The notes below the pieces were generated by a model that was given only the letters and a program-made list of their open reading frames with translations, searched no databases and was not told the origin of the DNA. Below are positions 30,521 through 42,181 of a stretch of 64,000 nucleotides of DNA, in pieces; positions within the stretch are counted from its first letter, which is position 1, and each line of letters opens with the position of its first letter. The position numbers were made by a program, and so were the translations under genes. Source of the DNA: Salvelinus alpinus (taxonomy: Eukaryota; Chordata; Actinopteri; Salmoniformes; Salmonidae); NCBI RefSeq assembly GCF_045679555.1, contig NC_092120.1, forward strand, positions 12,885,805 through 12,949,804, written 5' to 3'.

Positions 30521-31453
30521 GAGGAGGATCAGTGCTGTCTGTGTGCCTTTGGCTCACGCTCTGGAATGGCTGCGTCACAGTCTCTCCCTGCACATGTATC
30601 TCTGAAGAGAGAAAGAGAGCGGGAAGGAGGGAGAGGGAGGGACAGGGAGGAGCCAGGCTGGACTAGTACAGACAGAGCCCACACACAGCACAGCAACTAC
30701 TCAGCTCCCTGGTGTCTCTCTCTTACTCTCTTTTCCTTTCTCTTTCATTCACAGTGGGCTCACAGACACAGTGATCCCAACTGCTTGCACGTGTGGCCAG
30801 TGAAAGCTCCACTTTCAAGTGCAAACAGACAGAGAAAAATGGTTGGATGGAAAATCCGCCCTTATCCATTCTTTAACTGTACGGAGCTGTACAAATTAGT
30901 CTAGTCTGTAATTGCAAATCATCACTTTACTGTCAGCTCACAAAAAAAGATTGCGCTTGCACCATTTTTTTAAATCAAAAGATCAAGAATCCCAAAGAAA
31001 AGTCTGTGTTACTCCTATATTTCCAATGAAGGGTACAGCACAGTACACCAATACAGAAATTCCCATGGGTCATCTTCAAGCTCCCAGGTCTCTTTATCAT
31101 CTCTGCTCGAAGATGGATCTTGTATTTATTGCCTCGGGGTGGAGTTAATGAAAGAACAGGTCCAATCAAGTCCAATGTCAGGAGAGGATGGTTATTCTGG
31201 TGTGTGTGCGTGCGTTGTGGATGGAGAGTGTGGGCATGGCATTGGACAGGCCCAGTAGCTATGGGAGTACCCTGGCGAGGCCCTAGCAGTGGAAAGGACC
31301 TGTAATTCTGTGGCCTTCTCTCGCTGAGTCACATATCCCAGCACAAACAGCTCACTGTGTTCAGTGGTGCCCCTCTTATTTTACACCTCCCTCTCTCCCA
31401 TTTCTCTCCCTCCCTCCCGCTCACTGTTCTTCCTCCTTAGGCATTCCCCTAAC

Positions 31454-31575
31454 AAGTGGTGGGAAAAGTACCTAATTGTCATACTTGAGTACTATTTAAA
31501 TAGTAAAGATACCCCCCCAAAAAACAACTTAAGTAGTACTTTAAAGTATTTTTATACAAGTACTTTACACCACTG
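31454..31575. mobile_element. 122-bp hAT-type MITE with perfect 8-bp target duplication
   Basis: The termini are aagtggtgggaaaagtacct and, reversed, cagtggtgtaaagtacttg. They belong to the same family as the element at 43856-44769. The perfect 8-bp duplication cccctaac flanks it (31446-31453 and 31576-31583). The interior is an internally deleted version (atacttgagtactattt... aagtagtactttaaagta). Confidence 0.85.
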
Positions 31576-31814
31576 CCCCTAACAAACAACAAGCTTGTTC
31601 CAAATTAAGTATTTACCTCAAACTCTTATACTGGGCATTGGACTATACTAACAAGCAGCAAATAGCAAACTCTTTGCCTGAACTGCATCTGTGCCTGAAC
31701 CATAAAGACAAAAAAAAAAAACTAGTCCTAAGAAGCCACTGGGTTTGCTTCAATTCATTTTGGTACACGCACAAAGCACATAACCCAAAGGATTTTATGG
31801 TTAACAATGGTATG

Positions 31815-32075
31815 AACGGGACGATACCAGTATCGCGATACTCATTAGTGTTGTGGCAAGGAAATCAAACACGAAGCGGATTTTACTTCTTTAGGAAAAC
31901 AGCCCTAAATTTGGAAACAAACATTATGTCATCCAGAATCACATTTATTTATTTTCCAAACTATAGCACACTATATTATGTGGTTGGGTTTTAAAGGACC
32001 AAAGACTTGTCTGCTTCGTGTTCTCATTTTTGCAGTCGAAAAAAATATTATGATACTGGTATCCTCACAGCCGCA
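31815..32075. mobile_element. Short TIR-bearing repeat (gataccagtatc / gatactggtatc ends)
   Basis: About 260 bp bounded by gacgataccagtatcgcgat on the left and atgatactggtatcctcaca on the right, which are inverted relative to each other. The AT-rich interior (acacgaagcggattttacttcttt ... tgcttcgtgttctcattttt) also has inverted cgaagc/gcttcg blocks. It resembles a non-autonomous DNA element. I could not define a target duplication. Confidence 0.5.
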
Positions 32076-34954
32076 AACAATTAGAGATCGGACTTCATTT
32101 CAGGGTTTGGATGAAGGCAGTTGCTTGATGTAAAACCAACACACAAAGTGGGTCCGCTGAAATCCAGGGCCAGGAGTGAATGCTCCAACTCTGAGGCACT
32201 CCTCCAGTCAACAGGCAGGATGCAACTTACGAGACATAAGAGGAAACAAAAGGCATGTTAACTCTGCAGTCAGCCCTTTATTTTTCATTCTCTTTCACTA
32301 TTTTTTTCCATGCCCCTATAGCATTCCAAGAGGGCAGCAAAAATCCCAAGGCACTCTGTTGAGCAATCTAAATGTTTTTATTTTTATTTTATTTTACAAA
32401 TGAATGCTGATGCACTACGTACAGGAATGAGGGGTAAGAATTTGGCCCTGAACAATTAATGGAAGAGGGGACTTGAAGAGTTTACAGGCAAATATTCAGA
32501 ACATCCCCTACAGTAACATTCCTGTTTCAAAACCAAAGAAAAATAAAATTACTTCCTTTCCTCATCTCGTTTCCTTCATGGCCTCTCATTTAGGGCTTGA
32601 ATAAATGCTGCAATAATTCTCATATCACAGTATAATCATACAGAGACTATCTTTGACTGGGTATGGTACATTTACAGTTACTTTCATATCACAGTTGCTA
32701 TGACCAGCAGGTATACTGTACTCACATCTGCTCTTGCTTTGTCCTGGTATCATTCTTAAAACGCTCTATCAGACACTGGCCACCGTGTCAACTCTTTCAA
32801 CAAAATGAACAGCCTTTGCACTATGGAGAAAACAGCCTATTGTTCATGCTGTAACGTCATCAAATCGTTAATAAGCCACCTGTACAGAACGCTGGGAAAT
32901 CTACTGTACATGTTGTTCGTATCTTCTAAGGCCACAGTAAAACTGTAAATAGCAATCACATAGTATGGAATATTCACCCGAATCGTGATTACAGTATCAT
33001 TTCATGTTACCCTTAACAGTAGTATCACTTGTTACATTTCTCACTGCAAGGCATATCCTAGTCTATTTCATAATTCCACCTAGGTTTATTTTGTTAGCTT
33101 GAAAAATGAACAAACAGCTACAGAGTATCATTTTTGACATGCAGTTGAAACAGGTTGCTATAGGCTGTTTGCTTCGGTGTAGCCCATCTATCTGCCTTAG
33201 TTTATTGAGTGTGAATTGTGAATGTACTATTGAGCAACCAAAGCTGCAAACATATCCATCTCGCAAACCTTTTTAATCAAATGTGGTTTTGTGACCAAGA
33301 TCAATCTCTACAAAGTTAAAAAATAATGTAACTTTTTAAATATACATTAGCCTACATTGTATTAAAGTTCAATGTATGCTACGGTGGTTTATACTGCATG
33401 GTGTATGAATAGCTTTTGATGCATTGTCCGACTAGTATTAACTGTATATCCTTTACCCTCAGGGGAAGAATGGCAGGCTTCACTTCAGATGCTCTACTCT
33501 TCTGCTCCTGATTTACAAAATGTATCAGCAGAGCAGAGTACAGTAGGACTACATTGGCAGACAATGTGCTAACTTTGTTTTGTGCAGCATCCTCCCTTTG
33601 GGTGGGTCCAAAAGATACAGGACCTCAAGGGACAAAGGATCAAGGTCCATTTGCATAATTAGGAACATGTGATTGTGAAGTGTCCCAAAGGAACAGACAA
33701 AGAGGGTATAGGGCTCAAAAGGGAAAAGAGCTCCAATGTGCCACCTCCTAATCCTAACAACTTGTTTATGAGGCTGACTGAATATCTAGCGAGTGACTAC
33801 TGAGACTGATGATGATGAGCAGGTCCAAATATGGGTCGGGAATTTAATGTAATTCATCTCTCATCATTCCATTCGTTTGGAATGAACATGTTGGTAGGTA
33901 GTACTTGACGTTTAAGAGACACGTGGCCGCGCCCCCTCCTGCCTTCTGTTATCCATTCAGTCCAGACAATTATTCCTCCTTCAGTAAACACAGGCAGAAA
34001 CAAAGGCATAGGCGCCACCCACCGGCCAACTGTTAATGAGAACGCTGACTGACGTGAAGTGCAGGAATTACATTTTAGGAAACATATTATAGAAAGAAAC
34101 TTGACGGAAAAATGCTGATTGAAAACAGCAAACCATTTCACCTGAAAAGAAGTGGTAACCTATATATTTGCGGATAAACAAACTCACCTCAACAGACATA
34201 TGGCCATATTGGCTTCTTTGATAAAACTTACCAAAACCAGGTGGGGACTTTTTGGTTTGTTGACAGATGAAAGAAAGCCACTTCAAAAACCTGCGCATTT
34301 GTCACCCGGATGTTACATTTAAATAGCCTACAATTTGTTTGAAATACTGATGTAAACTACATGGCATATAGTGTTACAGCCATCTGCAAATTTGAGTAAT
34401 TACATTGCTACGCCCGCCAATGTCTTCTTCTTTGGTATCATGGCGTTCGCTCATTTTGCTTGAGCATGCCGCCACCTACTGTGCGGTAGTGTGTTGTCAG
34501 TCAGGTTATATGAATTTTGTGATACAAAAATAAAAAAGGAACGGGGAAAAGGAAAAAAATGGCACCACTAACCCTACACCGACATACAGGTGTGTAGAAC
34601 TGAGGAAGCTTTTTAATTTTGAGAATACACGGGAAATTAATTCTTATGAATTCCGAATCAACTACATTCAATTACCACAAAAATTCCATGAAAAATGATA
34701 GAATGACAAACCAAATAGAGCCCCACAGTGGCGGTGTCATAATACCCATAGAATCTTGCGTTAAAACAGGGAAATAGTTCCAATCGTTTTTTCAGCGTTA
34801 ATTTTTCCCATGGGGAATTTTAGAAACACTTAAAATAAGTGTTGTGTGTTGTGTAGGCTTACCCTGGCGTGAATTTTTGATAACCATGTAAATCTCTCTC
34901 AGACAAGGTGATGTTTACCAATATTTTAAGCTCTATTTACTCTCAGATTCAAAA
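32076..34954. other. Intergenic DNA upstream of lmna, no gene recognised
   Basis: AT-rich sequence between the lmna promoter side and the Tc1 relic. Short frames here show no motif or codon pattern of a protein family. Near 34420-34560, catggcgttcgctcattttg and accgcacagtaggtggcggc (reverse strand) look like part of a degraded repeat, but I could not classify it. Confidence 0.5.
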
Positions 34955-36099
34955 ATGCTAATTGAGCTCCATAGCGAAGGGTCTGAAAATTTATGTAAAT
35001 CAGGTATTTTTAATACATTTGCTAAAAAAAAAAATGTAAACTGTTTTTCGCTTTGTCATTATGGGGTATTGCGTGTAGATTGATGAGGGGGGAAAAAATG
35101 GAATCCATTTTAGAATAAGGTTGTAACGTAACAAAATGTGGAAAAAGGGAAGTGGTACATCATGCAAGACTACAAAAATGTACATGGTTATCAAAACTGC
35201 TGAAAAACATCCCCACAGCATGATGCTGCCACCACCTTGCTTCACCGTAGGGATGGTGCCAGGTTCCCTCCAGACGTGCCGCTTGGCATTCAGGCCAAAG
35301 AATCTTGTTTCTCATGGTTTGAGAGTCCTTTGGGTGCCTTTTGGCAAACTCCAAGCGGGCTGTCATGCGCCTTTTACTGAGGAGTGGCTTCCGTCTGGCC
35401 ACTCTACCAAAAGGCCTGATTGGTGGAGTGATGCAGAGATGGTTGTCCTTCTGGAAGGTTCTCCCATCTCCACAGAGGAACTCTGGAGCTCTCTGACCAA
35501 GGTCCTTCTCCCACGATTGCTCAGTTTGGCCAGGCAGCCAGCTCTAGGAAGAATCTTGGTGGTTCCAAACTTCTTCCATTTAAGAATGATGGAGGCCACT
35601 GTGTTCTTTGGGACCTTCAATGCTGCAGACATTGTTTGGTACCCTTCCCCAGATCTGTGCCTCGACACAATCCTGTCTCGGAGCTCTACGGACAATTCCT
35701 TCAACCTCATGGCTTGGTTTATGCTCTGACATGTGGGACCTTATATAGACAGGTGTGTGCCTTTCCAAATCATGTGAAATTCATTGAATTTACCGCAGGT
35801 GTACTCCAATTAAGTTGTTGAAACATCTCAAGGATAATCAATGGAAACAGGATGCACCTGAGGTCAATTTCGAGTCTCATAGCAAAGGGTCTGAATACTT
35901 ATGTAAATCAGGTATTTCTGTTTGTTATTTTTAATACATTTGCAAAAACTTTAAAATAAAAATGTTTTCGTTTTGTCATTATGGGGTATTCCGTGTAGAT
36001 TGATGAGAAAAACATATTTTAAATCCATTTTAGAATAAGGCTGTAATGTAACAAAATGTGGATAAAGGGAAGGGGTCTGAATACTTTCTGAATGCGCTG
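34955..36099 (-). mobile_element. Salmon Tc1-like transposon, rearranged and internally deleted
   Basis: The right end, read inward, starts cagcgcattcagaaagtatt and is followed by cagacccctt, next to TA (36100-36101). On the minus strand a transposase fragment starts at 35710 (MRLKELSVELRDRIVSRHRSG, helix-turn-helix, VPKNTVASIILKWKKFGTT) and reaches about 35160 in broken frames. A deletion after RNKILW removes the first DDE aspartate, and later catalytic residues are absent. The left end is not an inverted TIR. Instead 34955-35150 repeats the 3' terminal region (35865-36060) in direct orientation: agggtctgaa, tgtaaatcaggtattt, gtcattatggggtatt, ttagaataagg. Confidence 0.85.
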
Positions 36100-38203
36100 T
36101 AAATATGTAGGCTACAGCAGCCTAGAGGTAGGTAGTGTAAATTATGGTTTCTTCCCTGTCTTCTCTCTGGCGTTGGTGAGAATGATGAAGAACTGTAGGC
36201 TACATGTGTGCACTGCGAAGGCCCGCTGGAGGCTTGAAAACTTTGGCCAATCAGAACGTTGAAAAAAAATCGAAATTCACCTTGATGTTCATACAACTCC
36301 ACCGACCCCCTCTTGCGCAGTGGAACCCAGAACAATATGTGACCACTTGGTTACGGCAACACCATTCTGCTGAGGACACCTGAACCAGAGTCGCTACCAC
36401 AAATCACAAGAGCCTGACCCTTTCTGGATGTTCCTTTAGCCCTGCTCGGGATATTTAGCCTATATTGGCTATTGGTTGAGACATAGGGCCCATTATAGCT
36501 TGGTATGTCAGGGTGGGAAATTGGAAATTTGAATCGGGCCAAGTTGGAGGTAATAATGCATTTAGATTATAGTTCATTGAGATGCATGACTAGGCTACAC
36601 CACACCAAAAACTTGATTTTATGGCTGTTTTAAAACAAATTGCCTGCAATTTATGTTCACTACTTGGTCAATTTATTTGATGATTAAATATATGCAAATA
36701 AATTCTATGAATTGATAGTTCACCTCTGTTTTCTTTTATTCTATAATAGGGTATATTGTAACCATGTGTTCAAGCTAATTAAATCAAATCAAAATTCATT
36801 TAGCGCTGTCCCTTTAGAACTACCAAGGGCGCTCCAATTGTTTAAAATAACACTGTTGGCTATATTTAATAGTCCTACTCATCACTTATTATATTATTAC
36901 AAGTAGAAGATTATCACTTCTCACAATGGTGCTCATTTAGTAAATTTTGTTCAAAGCTGAATCAATGTCTCACAAGATCACATAACAGAAGCGACTATAA
37001 TAGCATAGCATGTCTACAATGTTACCGTTGCAACAATAACACCCCCTAATTTCTAACTAGATTTTAGGATGGTTAGCCAAAGCTGAATAGTACAACAGCA
37101 ACAAATCTCAAAAGACAAAACTCAACAGAGCCACAAGGAAGAATATATGCTTTCATTGAAACAAAATACAAAAAAGGCTAATAGTTTGATGACACCATCT
37201 GCTCTAATTCGCTCACGAAACAGTAATTCAAGAAGATCGAAATGCATAGGCTATTCCCATGAAACTGATTGAGATCAATCAAATGATTGACGTGCAGATG
37301 CAGTTTCACCAGTAAAATGTGAAGAATAATCATCTAACTGATCCTACACCAGGCCAGTGGCCTGGGAGGACGGGACTCTTACGTTCAACAAACCTTGTAA
37401 CTCTTCTGCAGTAAAACCTCGTGCACCCAAGTACTTCTCTGCAGGTGCCACCACAACATCTATTTTCTGCGATTTATGTTCCATTTCTGTGGTATAGTTG
37501 ATAACCATGGCAATGAACTCTAAGAACCAAACCTTACTGAAGCACAAATTCATATCACTCTGTATTGACCCTAGGCCTACTTCTCACCCTTGACCTATCA
37601 TCCCCTTCTCTTTTCACTGTCTCAGCATACAACGCTTTCTGTTCTACTCTAACCCTGGCAACCTCAACCTGTCTCTCTCGCACCGGGCACTTCTGATCCC
37701 TAGCAACATGGGCACCCCGACAATTGGCACACACAGTTTTTTACACCGATACTACACATTCCTTTGTTCCATGCCCTCCTACACACTTCTCACATTTTGG
37801 ATTCTCCCTCCTACACACTGCTGCAACATGATCATAAGTTTGGCATCTCTAACACCTTAATGTGTTTGGCAGAAAAGCTCTCACTGGATAACTGCATATC
37901 TTTACATGACTTGATCAGGTCTGCTTCAAAACTCAAAAGGACAGACAATGTAATGTCTTGTCAGTTTCACCTCGTTTGCCACAAGGACTGCTTCGAACCA
38001 AACGGCGGGCGTCACAGAAACAGGGAATTTTCCATTTCAGTTGCCTAATCTCAACATTTAATGCCACTCCAGTCAAAGGTGCCCTGCTCCGGAGAGCAAA
38101 GCAAGTCACAGGTCTTGTCCCTAGTCATGTGAAGTGAAGTGTCTGCTTCCTCTGAACGGAAGAAACACAGAAAGTTATCACAAGTCCACTTCGAGCTACC
38201 TTC

Positions 38204-39150
38204 TGTCACGCATGCTCCCGCTCCTCCTTTCTGGCGTTCGAGGGCACCAGGCGGCACATCATTACGCACACCTGTCACCATCGTTACGTGCATCAGCGCT
38301 TCATGGGACTCACCTGGACTCTATTACTTTATTGATTGCCTCCCCTATACTGTCACTTCCTCAGTTTCTTCCCCGTGTCTGCATTAATGTAATTTTGTTT
38401 CCCCTGTCCAGACAATGTTTTTGTTTTGTTATATGTCCGTTTATCCATTTAATCTTCACTCCCTGAACTTGCTTCTCGTCTCCCAGTGTCTTTCGTCATA
38501 AGATGCAGACACCAATATTGGAAGGATCAGCAAGTTTGCTTTTTTGTTGGGGTTGGTGACGTCGGGTCCGGGTCCGGGTGCCGAAGGAACCGGGGGTGCC
38601 TCAGCTGGCTCGTCGGGCTACCATGCCTTAGCTGGCTCGAAAAGTTTTCTTGCCTCAGTTGGCTCGACAGGCTCCCATCCCACGTCATGCCTCAGCTGGC
38701 TCGTCGGGCTCCCATGCCTCAGCCGGCTCGTCAGGCTCCCACGCCTCAGCCAGCTTGTCAGGCTTCCACGCCTCAGCTGGCTCATCAGGCTCCCATGCCT
38801 CAGCCGGCCCTTCAGGCTCTCCCAAGTGGGATGCCGGGTGGCGCCCCTAGAGGGGGGTGTACTGTCACGCCTGTACCCGCTGCCCCTCCCTGGCACTCGA
38901 GGCGGCCCATCATTACGCACACCTGTCACCATCATTACGCGCATCATCACTTCATGGGACTCACCTGGACTCTATTACTTTATTGATTGCCTCCCCTATA
39001 TGTCACTTCCTCAGTTTCTTCCCCGTGTCTGCATTAATGCCGTTTTGTTCTCCCTGTCCAGACGCTGGTTTTGTTTCGTTATATGTCCGTTTATCCATTA
39101 AATCTTCACTCCCTGTACTTGCTTCTCGTCTCCTAGCGTCTGTCCTCACA
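38204..39150 (+). mobile_element. Small LTR retrotransposon (gypsy-like, internal region almost wholly deleted)
   Basis: The 5' LTR is 38204-38500 and the 3' LTR is 38863-39150. Both start TGTCACGC and share cattacgcacacctgtcacc, catgggactcacctggactc and gcttctcgtctcc. The 3' LTR ends CACA. A polypurine tract (agaggggggt) precedes the 3' LTR. The 5-bp target duplication ccttc is at 38199-38203 and 39151-39155. The internal region is only about 362 bp and mostly a 27-bp minisatellite, so no protease, reverse transcriptase or integrase is present. It sits inside the LINE ORF1 at 37330-39700. Confidence 0.85.
38598..38823 (+). repeat. 27-bp minisatellite (8 units) in the LTR element
   Basis: Tandem 27-mers start gcctcagctggctcgtcggg followed by ctcccat: 38598, 38625, 38652, a 10-bp interruption at 38679-38688, then 38689, 38716, 38743, 38770 and 38797. 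Being a multiple of three, it stays open in all frames. In one it reads as a repeating nine-residue Pro/Gln/Ala unit (PQPARQAPM-like), plausibly a gag linker. Confidence 0.9.
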
Positions 39151-39957
39151 CCTTCACCTATTTAACAGTACCCAACTTCTTTTCTACCCAGCCTAAGACT
39201 ACATGTAGATCAGCCAAAAGGCAGGGATCCACTTTCTACAAAAACTTCACTCCCACTGGGCCCGAATCATCCTTTGCATGTCCATCGGGGCGAGGCTCGG
39301 ACTCGGAGGTCTTCACTATACCTGCCATCCCAGGTAATTCATCCCCACTGTAGTCAGGTAACATTTCTGAGCCATCAGAGACAGCGGAATACGGTTTGTA
39401 CTTGGTACCATTTTTCCTCATCACACATCTTCACACTGTACTTGGCCCTTCTTTCTCGCTGTCCATAACCACATCTATCTGTTCACCTCACCTTTGCTGT
39501 GCCTTCATCCGTTGTATTGCTTGCAGAGCACGCACTGATGGCGTTTCTCCAAAACCCAACTTCTGTTCCTTGGCCCAATTAACAAGTCTGGCTATCTCTG
39601 GCGCGCCCGCTACCTGGCGACTATTGCTGTAATTAATGCTGGTGTGTGCGAGAAACGTTCCCCGAAGATACGTGAAGTGGCAGGTAGGAGGTTGCATAAA
39701 AATACTTTTGAACTATTTTCATTAAATATGAAATATTCCAATTCAAGAGGCGAGCACCCTACCTGAATTGTCGATATTTTCACAGTAGAACCGTTTGTTT
39801 TGAATAGAAAATGGGGCTAAATATGAGGCAAATTATCTGTAGGCGAGCTCTATTTGTTTCTTAGTTTAAATTGACACTTTTCTTAAATGATCAGCCAACG
39901 TAGTAGGCTGTGATCTGGGCCCAAAATCCCATGGTAGATCTGGGCCCGGTTTCTGAA

Positions 39958-40032
39958 GAGCATCTTAAGGCTAAGTTCATCGTTAGAACCATAATATCCT
40001 ATGGTTCTAAGATGAATTTAGCCTTAAGATGC
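39958..40032. repeat. Perfect-to-near-perfect hairpin repeat
   Basis: Left arm gcatcttaaggctaagttca then tcgttagaaccat; right arm atggttctaagatgaattta then gccttaagatgc; loop of about 8 nt (aatatcct). This is a short inverted repeat of the kind seen at the ends of small teleost DNA elements, but here both arms are nearly adjacent. Confidence 0.75.
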
Positions 40033-40828
40033 CCATCTACCATGAGTTAGATGACATTTTCACTTTTTCCCATTGCACTGATCAATTTGCATACAGTATA
40101 ACAGCATTTGGTGTCATCAGATTTCCATAAAATGCAATAACTGAAATCTATCCATAATGTTGTTTGTTACAAGGGTCTGGATTTAATATACCTATTCTAA
40201 TTGCTAGAAAATAATGACCATGCTCATAGAATTGAAATAAAAAATGTGTGAATAGAGAATCTGCATTAACATTGATACTGGAGGCTACACTGACTACTTT
40301 ATTACCTACATTTATCTGTGGTTCTCTTTTGTTTTTGAAACAGGTCGCCAAACAACCTATGGGAACTCCACACGATGTGTAATATGTGTAGGGTCACAAA
40401 GCCAAGCCTTGGCACACACATCCATGGTCTCACATCACCTCTGAGTTGGGACTAACAATTAACTTAAAAAATAGTTATCTGGTCCCCACTCAATGTGTGC
40501 ACATTCTGGGCTTGACATTGGACAACCAAATCATGCGAGCAACACTCTACAGAAAGAGTGGTATCTTTGACAAATTGTTTTTCAACATTCAAACTGAGAA
40601 AACAGGTGACAGCGCTAGAGACTCAGAGGCTCCTAGGACACCTAGCTGCTGCAGTCCATTTTGTATCATTAGGCTTGCTCCACATGCGGCCAATACAGCG
40701 CTGGTATAACAGAAGGGACAAACACAAAAAGATTACCATTTCAATGAGTTGCTGGAGAGCAATACAATGGTGGCCCCTAGCACCTCAAACTCCCAGTGGA
40801 GTTCTCCTAGCCACAGTTCACAACCAGG

Positions 40829-41122
40829 TGTGACGAAGACGCAGGAAGTCAGGAAGCAGGTGCAGTCGGTAAGTTTAATCAGAATGAACATAGATAGAAT
40901 ACAAAAACAGGAGTAGCATCTGAACATGAAAACAGAAACAATACTGCCTGATGGGTGATACATCAGAGTGCTAGATAAAGGGGAAGTAATAAAGGTAGTG
41001 GTGAAGTCCAGGTGCGCCTAATGATGGGGCACAGGTGTGCGTAATGATGAGTTGCCAGGACCGGTAGTTAGTAGACCGGCGATGTCAAGCACAGGAGCAG
41101 GGGAGCGGGAGTAGACGTGATA
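40829..41122 (-). mobile_element. Antisense solo LTR inside the DIRS relic
   Basis: The reverse complement runs TATCACGTCTACTCCCGCTC to CTGCGTCTTCGTCACA, so the usual TGTCACG start appears as TATCACG. The inner text cattacgcacacctgtg and gcgcacctggact is related to the LTRs at 38204 and 38863. Flanks ccagg (40824-40828) and ccggg (41123-41127) look like a 5-bp target duplication with one change. It interrupts the DIRS RT/RNase H boundary. Confidence 0.7.
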
Positions 41123-41978
41123 CCGGGTGACTTTGACCACAGATGCCTCCCTACAGGGATGGGGAGCATTCTTGAACCAGTCAGTGGTCCATGGTGTATG
41201 GTCAGCACCATGGACAATGGCTACATCAACGTACTGGAGCGCCAGGAGGTTCACCTTGCACTCTGGCACTTCCTCCCGGTACTGAGAGGACAAGATGTAC
41301 TGATACGGACAGACAACACAACCGTGGTTGCACACATCAACCACCAGGACGGACTGAGGTCAATGGCACTGTACCAGATAGCAAAGGCACCTCTGGTTTG
41401 GGCAAACAGACACCTTACGTCCCTCGGAGCAATACATCTGCCAGGGGTGGAGAATCAGGCAGCAGACCTCTCCAGAGGAGGCCCTCTTCCTTCAGTCTGG
41501 ATGATACATCCCACAGATAATCTGGGCGTGATTCGGAAGGGCCATCGTCGATCTGCTCACATCGCAAGACTCAAACTATTGTCTTATTTGGTTCTCAATA
41601 AAGTGTCAATTAGGCCACCTTGGCCACACAGATGGCCAAGAGGTCTGCTGTATGCATTTCCACCAACTCCCTTGCTCCCTCAGGTCTTGAGGAAGATCAG
41701 TCTCATGAGCGAGTCAGTTCTACTTGTTGCTCCACATTGGCCACAGCATCACCATTTTTCAGACGTTGTACAGCTGACAACCTCCCAACCATGGGAACTC
41801 CCTCTTTGAGCGAACCTCCTGTCACAAGAACGGTAAGCTTTGGCACCCCAAACCCAGCATAGTGAAGTTGTGGGTGTTGCCCCCGAACGTGACCGCCTTG
41901 TAGCTGCAATGCTTGATGCAATGCAATGCTGCAATGCTGGCTGCTTGATAATTCAGGCAGCCAGAGGATCCTCTACCC

Positions 41979-42181
41979 CAGGCCTGGGCAACTCCAGTCC
42001 ATGGGAGCCTGATTGGTGTCACACTTTTCCCCCAGCACCAGCTAACACACCTGATTCCAATAATCAACTAATCATGATCTTCAGTTAAAAATGCAATTAG
42101 TTTAAATCAGCTGTGTTTGCTAGGAATGGTGGAAAGTGTGACACCAATCAGGCCCCCGAGGACTGGAATTGCCCAGGCCTG
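41979..42181. mobile_element. 203-bp hAT-type MITE inside the DIRS recombinase region
   Basis: Ends are caggcctgggcaactccagt and, reversed, caggcctgggcaattccagt. Longer subterminal inverted repeats include the cctgattggtgtcacacttt pair. Flanks ctctaccc (41971-41978) and ctctacgc (42182-42189) are 7 of 8 identical. Removing it joins the DIRS frame into STRTMYSGG..., the usual start of the recombinase domain. Confidence 0.8.

Larger units (their letters stand above)
37330..39700 (-). mobile_element. Non-LTR retrotransposon ORF1 relic with zinc knuckles, split by an LTR element
   Basis: Minus-strand reading, interrupted at 38204-39150. The 5' part is 39697-39156, with frames containing ARLVNWAKEQKLGFGETPS and SAVSDGSEMLPDYSGDEL. 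The 3' part is 38203-37340. The latter carries a row of CCHC-type zinc knuckles: CQTYDHVAAVC preceded by C-x2, CEKCVGGHGTKEC, and CANCRGAHVARDQKC, then PVRERQVEVARVRVEQKA. Such knuckles are typical of ORF1 of fish LINEs. Stops and frameshifts are present (for example between the second and third knuckle). No reverse transcriptase part was seen downstream. Confidence 0.7.

Noticed and set aside
38486..39101. Frames of 110-185 codons around 38.5-39.1 kb on both strands
   Set aside because: They arise because the 27-bp minisatellite is a multiple of three and lacks stops; they run across LTR sequence.
41018..41344. 108-codon minus-strand frame
   Set aside because: It crosses the antisense solo LTR and the DIRS RNase H on the wrong strand; no coherent protein.
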